Source: Galeopsis tetrahit
Taxonomy: Eukaryota; Streptophyta; Magnoliopsida; Lamiales; Lamiaceae
NCBI GenBank assembly: GCA_963675135.1
Contig: OY776134.1
Span: 57,183,740-57,247,739, forward strand
DNA length: 64,000 nt
Direction: 5' to 3'
The notes beneath the pieces were generated by a model. The model was not told the DNA's origin. It made no database searches and saw only the letters and a list, made by a program, of their open reading frames with translations. Below are positions 46,229 through 57,378 of this stretch, in pieces. Position 1 is the first letter of the stretch. Each line of letters begins with the position of its first letter. The position numbers and the translations under genes are program-made.

Positions 46229-46622
46229 TGGTAACCCTCTGGCTCCCGATCTACAATCACCTCCTGGTACCCTTCCTCCGCCACCGCATTGGAAAACCAA
46301 TTGAAATAACGCGGATAGGCATCGGCATCTTCCTAACAATAGTTAAGTCGCTCGTATCCGCATTTGTAGAGAAGATCATTATAAATGAGTCTAGCTAATG
46401 CAATTAATGTTGTGTCATCGATGCATGTCAGGAACCTCAATTGTTTGTGGCAGGGCTTGCGGACGCATTCGAGCTGACGAAGTAATAAGTTGTAATTTCT
46501 AGAGAATATGAGGAGCATTGGAGGATCATATATTCATCTTCTTAATTGGGATGGGCGGTGACGAATTTCATCAACTATAACAACATAGAAGTCGCCAACG
46601 GAAAACTGGTTGTCAGAGGATC
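46229..46622 (+). pseudogene. NPF (NRT1/PTR) transporter fragment, plus-strand arm
   Basis: Begins right at the hAT TSD. The reading frame gives VTLWLPIYNHLLVPFLRHRI and ITRIGIGIFLTIVKSLVSAF, matching the NPF transmembrane region (ALWIPIYDRV-LVP-, RIGIG). Further on, QEPQLFVAGLADAFELT and, after frame changes, ENMRSIGGS and HLLNW match the following NPF helices. Stops and frameshifts interrupt it. NPF proteins are proton-coupled nitrate, peptide or hormone transporters; this is a non-functional piece. It forms an inverted repeat with 46758-47100. Confidence 0.8.
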
Positions 46623-46757
46623 GATTAAATTGTGTAGTAGTATTTTTATTAACTGGTTAAGAGATTTTGTGTGTGTATTTTGTTGCTTGCAGAAACAATA
46701 AAATAGCAAAATCTGAATACGCACAATATTCCCGTAAGAAGATAATATAAATATATT

Positions 46758-47100
46758 AGATCCTCTGGTAACCAGGAGAACCGTCATGAACAAATGTTGA
46801 GGAAATTTGGCACTGCCCATCCCAATTAAGAAGATGAATGATCCTCCAATCTTTAGAAACAATTAACTTGTTGAAGCCCGACCCTCACCTCAAGAATGCG
46901 TCCGCGAGCTGCTTTGCCACAAACAATGATCTTAATTCTCATCAAATGTGGATACGAACGACTCAACTATAGTTAGACATGCAGATGCGGATGTCGATCC
47001 ACGTTATTCCGTTTGGTTTATTTCCAGTGTGGTGGCGGAGGAAGGGTACGGAGAGGTGGTTGTAGATTGGGAGGCAGAGGCCAGGGTTACGATTACCATG
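46758..47100 (-). pseudogene. NPF transporter fragment, minus-strand arm
   Basis: The minus strand gives LCLPIYNHLSVPFLRHHTGN and GITWIDIRI, then GGAGGATCATTCATCTTCTT and TTAATTGGGATGGGC, the same NPF segment as 46229-46622. By eye about three quarters of positions agree with the opposite arm. A spacer of about 135 bp separates the arms. It is broken by stops and indels. Confidence 0.75.
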
Positions 47101-49094
47101 GAAGAATAATATATACCAATTCAGCATTAAAAAATCTCAATCACCATATATATACAAATAAATGAAGATGGAAGAATACCTCAGGATCGAAGTGTTAGAT
47201 CTCAGTATGGCTAGCTGCTGCAGGGGATGACTTGAATATAATTACAATACTTGAACTCATCACTAAATTGGTGTTATATATATTAGTCTTCAATCTACTA
47301 AATATTACTAGATGAATATTACCCAAGTTTATAAATATATATATAGACATTTGAATAGAAATACCGTTGATTGAGTGAACGAACAGAGTAGCTCGGCTAA
47401 AGTCGCCGACGGCCCCAATAGGTGGGAGGAACAAGTAGTTTTCCAATTTATGGAAGATGGGATGATTTCTGTGGTCACCCAAATGCCTTGTTTTATACTA
47501 CTTTATGTATGCAAAATATGTGTATAATTATAAATGTATTGTACAATATGTTGCAAGTATTTTGCCGAATCGTATATATATGCAGAATTCAAGAGTGGTA
47601 ATCCGAAAAAAATACTATAATTTTTCTAAATAAAAATATGAGTACCCTTAATATTAAATTCATATAGATATATATATAATAGATCAATCAATCTGAAAAG
47701 GACAACTTTTCCTCTATATTAATTATTTCTTCTGTCTGGCCAAACCCAAACGAACCGTGTCGTGTCTTCTTACTTCTTAATTAATTAACTAGGACAGGAG
47801 ATAATTAAGTTTGGTGTGAAATTTCCTCTTTTTCTAAGAGATGAGACAACGATGTCTCATTAGAAAGAAATAATAAAAAACCATCTTGTACAAAATTAGT
47901 GTCCCATATCGATCTAGGTATAAATTTTTTACAACACTCGGGTATACTTGGAGGAGGTAAAAATAGAAAAATTGCTACGACATTTTGGGTTGATTTAATT
48001 TGGACAATATGAAACTTGAGGAATGAGGGGTGTTGCTACCCCAAACCTTCACAAAACAATGGAGACGTTTAAGTGCAACATGAAGTCATAGTTCTCGGTG
48101 AAAATAAAGGAAATATCAATGGCAAATTAGGTAGAAGATCCCGAAAGTGCTTTAGGGATTTAGTTATGAGATTGAATTTTGTAAAGGAGAGGCCACTCAA
48201 TTATACCTGCTTTTTTGTAATTTTGTCGATTTTACTCATAAAAAAAGAGTTTTGATGGAGTATTATTTTGTGATGGAGCAAAAAAATGAGGACGTATTAT
48301 AATGTCCACACGGGCACGAGTAGTCCATCAAGCACTATCAAAATCAAAAGTTTTGATATTATTTTGTGTAATTTAGATTTAATTAAAATTGCCTTTGCTT
48401 GTTTTAATTTGAGTAATGTTACGATGTATGATATAATTGATTTTACATTATAAATAATATATAACCTTAGATTAACTGGTTGTTGTGGGATTGTATTTTA
48501 TAATTAATTGAAATAAAATGCAAATTTTATTTGCACGATGTATATATAATTTCATTATTGCATGTAATATAGCACGTTAAAATTGGTAAAAATAAATTAT
48601 TATCAGAAGGAGACAGTGTTTACGTGTGGAGAGTAAATTATTAAGGACGTTAAAATCATTTTAGTATTTTAATCGGAACCAAAATATTATTCTTCGACTA
48701 CAAAACATTCTGAAAATAAATCATTGCTTTTGCTTTTTTCTATTTTGAGTGCGGCAATAAGTACTCCCATTTATTCTAAATACACCACATAATATTTTGG
48801 AGTGAAAAGGACTGAATTAATTGACCAATTAAAATTTTAGAAGTTTCATGAAGTAATATATATTTCAATAAATATATTTATAAAATATAATGTCATTATA
48901 CCAATTTCAATACACATCATCATTTGTGGTTCTAAGAAATGTAGGTTAGCTAGATGAAATAGAGACTAATTTGATACATATAAAATATTATCCAATAAAT
49001 TAATTTCACTCATGCATAGCCAAAGTGTACAATTTATAATAAAACGTCACCAAACTTTCATATGTATCAAATTTGTCAGACAAACTTTACATTG

Positions 49095-49135
49095 AAATTC
49101 ATTGCCCTGTCAAAAAAAGAAAAAAAAAATTCATT
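49095..49135 (+). mobile_element. Tail-only retro-insertion A
   Basis: AAATTCATTG occurs at 49095-49104 and again at 49126-49135. Between them is a 21-nt insert, CCCTGTC plus an A-rich run. This has the layout of a retroposon (TSD, 3' tail) with nothing else left. Confidence 0.65.
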
Positions 49136-49269
49136 GGTGAACCGTGAACTAACATCGAAAATTGATATGTACCTCTCTTCATATGTATCACAATATTAGT
49201 CATACAAACTTAAATTAAGAATCCTAATGTGGGATTTTTCAAATTAATTAAAGATCAAATTCCAAATTA

Positions 49270-49319
49270 TATATAACTATAGTTTTTTTTTTTTTTGAAA
49301 ACTTATATAACTATAGTTT
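49270..49319 (-). mobile_element. Tail-only retro-insertion B
   Basis: The 16-bp repeat TATATAACTATAGTTT (49270-49285, 49304-49319) flanks an 18-nt insert of 11 T plus GAAAACT. On the minus strand this is AGTTTTC plus poly-A. Confidence 0.65.
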
Positions 49320-50172
49320 GATGAGTGGGTTCTTGTATGGTTTTGATTTGATTAGGGTTTCGATGAGAAGATAAAAAACCAATTGGGAGGGAAATATCCA
49401 AAGTTATGGGTATTAATATGTGTATTTTTGTCAATTTTAGTCTTTTTCAGCCCCAAATATTATGGGGTGTATTTAAAATAAAAGAGAGTGCGTTTCAAAA
49501 GAAGGAATAAATGAGAGTATTGATAGCCTCACTCAAAAAAAAAAAAAAAAAAAAAAAAGACAAAAACGAAAGAAAGTTTAAATAAGAAAATTGAAAAAAA
49601 AAAAATCTATGTTTTGTTATAAATGAATAACATTTTGATTCCGTTAAAAATACCAATAAAATTTTAACGTTGCTTCCTTATTGAAATGATATTTTTCATT
49701 AGTCCTTGTTTTAAATTTTCTAGTTTACTCATCAACAAAAACAAGGGAATCGATGTTAATTTATTGAAAGGATTGATGTTTCTCAATACTCCTTTTGTCT
49801 TAATCAATTTTATTATAAGTTTATATACAAGATTGTGAAAAATTAAAATTAATTTACTACTAATACTTTGTCCAATAAAGGAATGTTGATTGAATGATGT
49901 TTCTATTATGGAAAAAGGAGGAAATTTTAATTGCATAGAATGATAAAATGTTCTTTATACATACTTTTGAAACTACAACACTTTAAACCATTAATTTTAT
50001 ATACTCTAAAATATTAATTTTATATACGTACATATACTTTTCTTACTCAATACAATAGTCTCAATTTTTTCTTGTTCTTTACATTTTAGAGTTGCGAAAT
50101 ATTACATAAATACATAAAATTAATGGCGTAACACCTTTTTACCTAATTGTGCCCGACACCCTTTACCTAATT

Positions 50173-51723
50173 GGGTAAAATGCAAGTTTGGTCCCAAGAA
50201 AATGTGCCCTCACAATTTTGGTCCTATTTTCATCATTTTGGTCCCATAGAAATAGTTCCGTTAAATGCTAACAGAAATGGTGTGTGAGCTTCACGCACTG
50301 TTAACTACAATTTCTTTTCTCTTTTTTTAAAATTAAACTCAATTCAAAATTTAATTATTTTAATACAAAAATTTTAATATTAAAATATCAGCCCACCTAT
50401 CAAACACATTTTCCGGCCATCTCCCTTGTGGCGGAAATTTCCGGCGACTTCCCGATCATTCATTGCTCCTCCCATTTTCGGCGACTTCCAGATCAACCAT
50501 TGCTCCTCCCATATACGTTGCCTCAATCCCTTCATTTCCCTACTCTGTTTGTCGGAAATTCCAAAAGTACTGAGAAAAAAAAACGCACTGAGCTAAAGGT
50601 AGTTTTCCTCCAACATTGAACCAAAATCTTAAATTTCACAAACACCCGTCGCCAGCGGCTCCACTCCCAAACATCAACAGGAATACAAAATTCAGAAAAA
50701 CAAGTTTAAGAAAAGATTAAAAAATCGTCAATAATCATGAAGAGAAATCGTAAAATTGGGGATGAAGGAGTGATCAAAATTTGAAATTGACAAGGGGCTT
50801 TGAATCCTGGAACTGAGATAAGGCTAGAGCGTGTAGCCTTTGTGAATTTTGTGACCGGAATCGAATTTCGTATCCGGATTTTTCATTAGTTTTGGAAGTA
50901 TTCTAGGGTAAAGATGGTGGCGCGGTGGTGTTGAGGTGCGGTGGAGCCACGGTGGTGATCGACGAGAATGGGCTGGAGTGGCGGTGTTGGCGACGATTGG
51001 ATTGGGTATGTGCATATTCGCCGGCGAGAAGAACAGTGGTGGGGGAGGTTGATATATATACGCAGGTTATACTGTATTTGTTATCTTTCTTTTTAATTTG
51101 ATATTTTCTGAATTTTTGTAATTATCTTTGTTTTTTAATTATATTTTGTATCATCAAATTATATTCACAAAGATTATATATAAATGTTTTTTTATTTTAG
51201 TTTTAATATAGATTTTTATTTAAAAATTATTTAGAGTAATTTCATAATTTACCAGAGATTATTATTTGATTTGAAAAAAATATTTTTAGTATTTTTAAAT
51301 TATATCCAAATAATATGGATTAAAAGAGTTAATTTGAATTTTTAGATTATATTTAAATACAGGTTGTATATTTCAAATTTTAATTTTTTGTATTTTCAAT
51401 ATTTTCAGATTTTCTTTTTTATTTTTATTTTTGTATATATTTCAGTTTAAAAAAAAAATTATTTAAATTTCAGAATTTACATTTATTTGTTTTTTTGATA
51501 TTTTTAAATTATATTTCGATTGTTGTGTTTCAAAAAAAAAAATTCAAATTCTATATATATATATATATTTTTATAATTTTCAAACTATGTTACTTAACCC
51601 TTAACGAAAAATGTTAAATATTTAACGGTTGGGACATTTTTTGTAAAAAATGGGACCAAAAAAGAACATGGGACTAAAACTGCTTTTCAAATATTCTCTT
51701 GGGACAAAATTTGCAATTTACCC
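50173..51723. mobile_element. Mutator-like (MULE) non-autonomous element
   Basis: Imperfect TIRs of over 100 bp begin GGGTAAAATGCAAGTTTGG on the left and, as reverse complement, GGGTAAATTGCAAATTTTG on the right. Both are followed by repeated GGTCC(C) words. The 10-bp duplication TTACCTAATT flanks it (50163-50172, 51724-51733), as expected for MULEs. A GC-richer interior at about 50405-51050 (CCGGCGACTTCC, GGTGGCGCGGTGGTG) contrasts with AT-rich DNA on its right and could be captured gene sequence. No transposase is present. Confidence 0.9.
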
Positions 51724-51733
51724 TTACCTAATT

Positions 51734-52364
51734 GTGTTTAATATTATGTAAATGGCAACGACATCACATCGCTAAGAATATATAGCAATTGTGTTCAACC
51801 TTCAAACCGTTTCGAACTTGACTTTAAAAAGCAATTTGCAATACCAGCCTAGTGGACAACTTAACAACTTAAATTCTACTTACAAAATTAACATCGGTAC
51901 ATATAGAGCGAAAAACTCTGACTTTAAACAGGACCCCCGTAAGTGAATAGTGAAATTGATTCCCGAAAATTAGTCGATCTTTGGATCAGATACCGAGACT
52001 TCACTTAGGGCACTTATTAGAAGATGGCATTGGTCACTATATAGTGTAAAAAATTGCTTGAAATTCATATATTTAACTTATCTAATTTTATAGGATTTTA
52101 TTGCATTATTACTTGAAATTAACTAATTGCATTTGATTTGGAGAAATGATGTGGTTTGCTATTTTTATAGAGAAAATGAGAATTTTTGAAGCAAAACATG
52201 CCTCAAATATAAGGTGGAGTCAATAGAAGAAATAAATCGAGAAGATAAGAAAATGATTGAACTTGAGAAGGAAAAAAAATTATATAATGAGGCCCAACAT
52301 TTAAAGCCCAATTGATAGTCAATTTAATTAATTAATGGGAGCCCAAGCCCATGAAGAAGCTCAT
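51734..52364. other. Intergenic DNA with a repeat fragment
   Basis: A segment near 51765-51850 (CTAAGAATATATAGCAATTG, TGTTCAACC, AAAAAGCAATTTGC) recurs in diverged form near 59280 and 63280. No gene seen. Confidence 0.45.
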
Positions 52365-52805
52365 TTTCAAATTGGGCGCGGCTAAAGGCACTCGAGGATA
52401 CTATGAGTACACCCACGCGATGAGGACACCCACAAAACGGATGAGGACACCCATGTGGAAAACTCTAAAATACCCTCCTTCTTCTTCTTCATAACCATAA
52501 TTTTTTTCATTTTGGTACACCCACCAAATTTCTTTCCTCTCTCCCTCTCTCCCTTCCTCCCACCGCCTCCTCCCCTCCTCCCACTCTCAGGCGGCCGCGG
52601 CCCACCTCCTCACCCCTCCGTTTGAAGAGAAGACCAAGCGACGCGGCCGCCGTCGCCCCTCCTACAAGCGACGCGGCCGTCGTCGCGAACCCTCCCTCGT
52701 CTTTCGCAGGGCGCCGTCGCGCCCCCTCCCCTTCCTCCTTCAAACGCCGCCGCTGGAGGTGTGTGCAACCCCTCTCCTCCTCCCTCGTCCCCTCCTCCGT
52801 GCGAA

Positions 52806-55438
52806 CACTACAAGAAAACTGCAATTTAGCCGGGAAAAAATTTATCGCTAATTCTAATATTTTCGTCGCTAACGTGAGTTAACGATGAAATAATTTTGTC
52901 GCATGATTTGTTGCTATACGCCCGTCGCTAACGTGTTTGCGACAAAAAAAATTAATTTTGTCGCAAATGTTTGCGACAAAAAAAATTAATTTTGTCGCAA
53001 ATATTTGCGATGAAAATTTGAGTTTCATCGCAAAATATTAGTGACGAAAATTTGAGTTTCATCGCAAAATATTAGCGACGGAAAATATAAGTTTCATCGC
53101 AAAATGTTAGCGACGAAAATATAAGTTTCATCACAAAATGTTTGCGAGGAAAACCAAACATTTGTCGCAAACACGTTAGCGACGGGTGTATAGCAACAAA
53201 TCCCGCGACAAAATTATTTCATCGCTGATTCACATTAGCGACAAAAATATTAGAATTAGCGACAAATTTTTTCGTGATAAATATTTTTATTTCGTTGCAA
53301 ATGTTAGTGATGAAACCCATATTTTTGTCGCTAATATTTGGCTATGATATCCGATTTACGAATCATTCTCTAAACCCACTTTCGTACTCGACCAACCCAA
53401 CCTGCACCCACACCCGACCCGACCCACCCCAACCGACCCCAACCGAACCAACTAAATCGTTCTCTAAACCCACTTCCGCACTCGACCCGCCCCGTCCCAA
53501 CCCGCACACACATAGCCCCTCCCCCATTTTATTTAAATAAATATTTTATTTGATCTTGGTGGGAATTGATCCCGGGTGGATGGGCGCCCATAGCTGTGCG
53601 CCTACAACTCGGGCAGACAGCTCTTTGATTCAGTTTTTAATATTAATTATATATGTATTCAATTATTACTAATTTAGTAGTTATTTTACTCATTTAATAA
53701 TTTATTTCACATTTATTAATTGATTAATTTTTAACTTGTAAGTTGTAACAATTATATATGTATATATATTGTAATTTTTAAATCAATTCCAATTGTAAAA
53801 AATCAATGTTACTTTAACAATTAAAAAAAACAATAAATATTCAATCCAATCTTCATTCTCTCATCTTTATGTCCATCTTCATTTGCATCATATCATATTT
53901 ATAAATAATTTTATTAACATTCATACTGATTTATAAGACATAAAACTTGGAGAATTATTAAACATTTAATTATATAAATCGATTTTCTTGATTTAATATG
54001 CATAATTGATTTAATATTAGCCACAAAATATAATTTTCATTGTTTTTCTTATTATTAACAACAAAATAAAATAATTTGTTAAAAGTGTAGCGATAAAATA
54101 TTTTAATTTTGTTGCAAATATTAATTCCAAGAAATTAGCCACAAAAAATATATTTCATCGTAAAATAATAGTGACTAAATATAATTTTCATTGTTGTCCT
54201 AATTATTAACAACAAAATAAAAGAATTCGTTGTTAGTTTAGTGATGCAATATTTTTATTACATCGCATAAAGTAATTTCAATAAATTATATTTCATTGCA
54301 AAACTTTAGCGACAAAATAAAATTTTCATTGTTTTTCTGATTATTAACAACAAAATGAAGCAATGCGTTGCTAGTATAGCGATGAAATATTTTAATTTCA
54401 TCGCAAAAATTAATTTCAATAAATTAGCCACGAAAATTTATATTTCATCTTAAAATATTAGTGACGAAATATAATTTTCATTGTTGTTCTGATTATTAAC
54501 AACAAAATGAAGCAATTTGTTGCTAATATAGCGATGACATATATAAATTTTGTTGCAAAAATTAATTTAAAGAAATTAGCCACAAAATTTTCAATTTCAT
54601 CGCAAAATATTAGAAAGAAAATATAATTGTCATTGTTGCTCTGATTATTAACAACAAAATGAAGCAATTTGTTGCTAATATAGTGATGAAATATATAAAT
54701 TTTGTTGCAAAAATTAATTTCAAGAAATTAGCCACGAAAATTTATATTTCATCGCAAAATATTAGCAACGAAATATAATTTTCACTGTTGTTCTGATTAT
54801 TAACAACAAAATGAAGCAATTTGTTGCTAATATAGCGATGAAATATATAAATTTTGTTGCAAAAAATAATTTCAAGAAATTAGCCACAAAAATTTCTATT
54901 TCATCGCAAAATATTAGCAACGTAATATAATTTTCATAGTTGTTCTGATTATTAACAACAAAATGAAGCAATTTGTTGCTAATATAACGATGAAATATAT
55001 AAATTTTGTTGTAAAAAATAATTTCAAGAAATTAGCCACAAAAATTTCTATTTCATCGCAAAATATTAGCAACGAAATATAATTTTTATAGTTGTTCTGA
55101 TTATTAACAACAAAATGAAGCAATTTGTTGCTAATATAGCGATGAAATATATAAATTTTGTTGTAAAAAATAATTTCAAGAAATTAGCCACAAAAATTTC
55201 TATTTCATCGCAAAATATTAGCGACGAAATATAATTTTCATTGTTGTTTTGATTATTAACAACAAAATGAAGCAATTTGTTGCTAATATATCGATAAAAT
55301 ATATAAATTTTGTTGCAAATATTAAATCTAACAAGTTAGCGACGAAAATTTATATTTCGTTGCTAAAAATTGATTTTAGCGATGAAATTTAGATTTGTCG
55401 TAAAATTTTCGTCGCTATTCCCCCTGTTTCTTGTAGTG
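52806..55438. mobile_element. CACTA (En/Spm) non-autonomous element
   Basis: Perfect ends CACTACAAGAAA and TTTCTTGTAGTG, with the 3-bp duplication GAA at 52803-52805 and 55439-55441. It interrupts a GC-rich GTGCGAAGCGGCCGTCGTCG-like motif that is seen intact just to the right. Subterminal GCGACGAAA/TTTCGTCGC motifs are dense in both arms. No transposase is present. Near 53415-53515 lies a C-rich ACCCGACCCGACCC tract. Confidence 0.97.
54040..55330. repeat. 152-bp tandem repeat array inside the CACTA element
   Basis: The anchor ATTATTAACAAC recurs at 54051, 54202, 54340, 54492, 54644, 54796, 54948, 55100 and 55252. That is nine units, the last seven exactly 152 bp apart. Each carries TTAGCCACAAAA, TTTCATCGCAAAATATTAG and ATGAAGCAATTTGTTGCTAA. 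Repeated 69-residue open frames on the minus strand are by-products of the array. Confidence 0.95.
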
Positions 55439-55619
55439 GAAGCTGCCGTCGTCGCCCTCCTCCGTGCGAAGCGGCCGTCGTCGCCCCTCCTCAGTGCGAA
55501 GCGGCCGCCGTTCACGTCGCCGGCCAGTGGACGCGGCCTCTGAAGAAGACAATTAGGTCAGTTTTTTGATTTCTTGATTTAGGGTTTTTTTAAAAAATTA
55601 GGAATTTTAGGAAAATTTG

Positions 55620-55975
55620 GGTATTTTAGAAGTTTGAGAATTATTTTCGAACCTATTGAATTTGTTTTGGAAAATATTTCGAACAATCCGTGTTTGTTTT
55701 GGAAAAAAGTTCCTTTTTTTTCGAACAAATTTGAGTTGTTTTGGAATTTTTTTTCGAACATATTTAGTTTGTTTTGGAAAAAATTTCGAATATATTGTGT
55801 TTGTTTTGGAAAAAAATTCGAACATGTGTTTTGGAATTTTTTTCGAACATTTGATGTTTGTTTTGAAATTTTTTTCGAACATTTGATGTTTGTTCTGGAA
55901 AAAATTTCGAACATCTTGTTATTTTTTAACATGTTTGTTCTAGAATTTTTTTCGAACTATGTTTATTTTTGTTGA
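55620..55975. repeat. Short-period TTCGAACA/TTTGTTTTGGAA repeats
   Basis: Roughly ten units of about 30 bp, each with TTTCGAACA then TGTTTGTTTTGGAA. A diverged inverted counterpart (TTCCAA/TGTTCGAA) lies at about 56480-56690 in element 2. Open frames rich in Phe or Asn/Lys here are artefacts of the repeats. Confidence 0.85.
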
Positions 55976-56244
55976 AATTTTGAAGTTATTTTTTTTTGTT
56001 TTGTTAAGAATGATATTTGTTTTGGTGGTGGGGGAGATAATGATGTGAAATAGAATGGGTGGGTGTACTCATCTTCGTTTTTTTCATAGATTTTACCCTA
56101 GGGGTATATGGGACAATTCACATGTTCTGAAAGATTTAAAAAATGCTTGAGGGGTCTACTCATAGGAAATCCGGGTGCATTTAGCCGCGCCCTTTAAAAT
56201 TAATTGTGGAGCTCAATTCTATGGGCCCATTTCATATACCAAAT

Positions 56245-57369
56245 GGGCGCGGTTAAAGGCACCCACCAATCTATTGAGTACACCCACCAAACATTTTTTT
56301 CATCTTCCAGGACTTGTAAAATGCCACATTTACCCCTCGTGTGAAATTAAAAAAAAAAAAAAAGATGAGTAACCCACTCATTCCATTTCATACAGAATCA
56401 TCCCCACCATCAACACCAAACACAAAAATATAACTTCAACCAAAAAAACACAAAATTTCAACAAAAATAAAATAAAAAATTTCGTAAGGTGTTCGAAAAT
56501 ATTAACAAAACAAAGTTAAAATGTTCGAAAATTTTTACCCAACAAACTTAATATGTCCGAAAAAAAATCATGAACAATTCTCATTTGTACGAAAAACAAA
56601 ATCGGACATCTTGTTCGAAATTTTTTCCCCAACATATACAAATTGTTCGAAATTTTTTCAAGAACAAACACGAGTTGTTCGAAAATAATATCACAAACTA
56701 AAAAACCCTATTTTAAAAAAAAAAACTAACCTTACCTGATGCGGCGGCGGCGGCGGGCAAGGGGAGATGGTGGCGGAGAGGAACGAGGGAGGAGGAGTGC
56801 GAACGGCCGCGTCGCTGGGAGGAGAGCGACGGCAGCCGCGTCCTTCAAAGCAGCGGCGTCGCTGCGGCGACGGGAGGGAGATGGTGGCGGAGAGGAGAGG
56901 ACGGAAGAGGGGTGCGAACGGCGCGCCGTTGGGAGGAGGGCGACGACTGGAGGGAGGGGAGGGGGCGGGCGGCAGCGCGGACTGGAGGGAGGGGAGGTGG
57001 GCAGCGGCGCCGCTTGGGAGTGGAGGTGGGTGGCGGCGGCGCCGATTGGGAGGGAGGACATAAGAGGGGTGCGAACAGCGCGCCGTTGGGAGGAGGGCGT
57101 CGTGGGGGCGGGGGCGAGCGGCAGCGCGGACTGGAGGGTGGGCGGCGACGCCGCTTGGGAGTGGAGGTGAGCGGCGGCGATTGGGTTGGAGGGGGAGGTG
57201 GGTGCCTTTTGTGTGAAAATGTGAGAAATTGAGAGGATAAGGATTTAATTAGGGTTTGAAATGAGAGGGGTATTTTTGAGATTTCCGTGTGGGTGTCCTC
57301 ATCCGAACGGTGTGTGTCCTCATCTCGTGGGTGTCCTCAATACAACGGTGGGTGTCTTTAACCGCGCCC
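56245..57369. mobile_element. Mutator-like element 2, inverted relative to element 1
   Basis: TIRs GGGCGCGGTTAAAGGCACCC (left) and GGGCGCGGTTAAAGACACCC (reverse complement of the right end), flanked by a perfect 9-bp duplication ATACCAAAT at 56236-56244 and 57370-57378. The inner order (TTCGAA repeats first, GC-rich domain 56740-57190 second) is the mirror of element 1. The GC-rich part is low-complexity (GGCGGCGGCG, GGGAGGAGGGCG) with Gly/Arg- or Pro/Ala-rich open frames that look artefactual. No transposase is present. Confidence 0.95.
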
Positions 57370-57378
57370 ATACCAAAT

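Larger units (their letters stand above)
47101..50162. other. AT-rich intergenic DNA with two tiny retro-insertions
   Basis: No gene recognised. A small palindrome lies at about 47832-47868 (TGAGACAACGATGTCTCA core). Poly-A runs occur at 49536-49558. Two short insertions between direct repeats (49095-49135, 49270-49319) are listed separately. Confidence 0.55.
52374..56192. mobile_element. Mutator-like element 1, split by a CACTA element
   Basis: The left end GGGCGCGGCTAAAGGCACTC and the right end (reverse complement GGGCGCGGCTAAATGCACCC) are TIRs. They are flanked by near-identical 9-bp repeats TTTCAAATT (52365-52373) and TTTAAAATT (56193-56201). Subterminal GATGAGGACACCCA words repeat in the left arm. 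Removing the nested CACTA (52806-55438) leaves about 1.19 kb, close to the size of element 2. The interior holds GC-rich GCGACGCGGCCGCCGTCG-type sequence and a block of TTCGAACA/TTTGTTTTGGAA repeats. Confidence 0.9.

Noticed and set aside
47195..47482. 95-codon minus-strand frame considered as an extra NPF exon
   Set aside because: No stretch matches NPF helices; adjacency alone was not enough.
53560..53640. tRNA-like words (GGAATTGATCCCGGG) in the CACTA element
   Set aside because: No cloverleaf could be drawn; similar words are common in CACTA interiors.
54458..55275. Four near-identical 69-residue minus-strand frames
   Set aside because: By-product of the 152-bp tandem array, with no start or domain signal.
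54040..55330. CRISPR-like regular spacing
   Set aside because: Units are contiguous 152-bp tandem repeats without unique spacers, in a plant CACTA element.
56732..57232. Overlapping Gly/Arg- and Pro/Ala-rich frames on both strands
   Set aside because: All frames stay open because of low-complexity GC-rich DNA; no family recognised.
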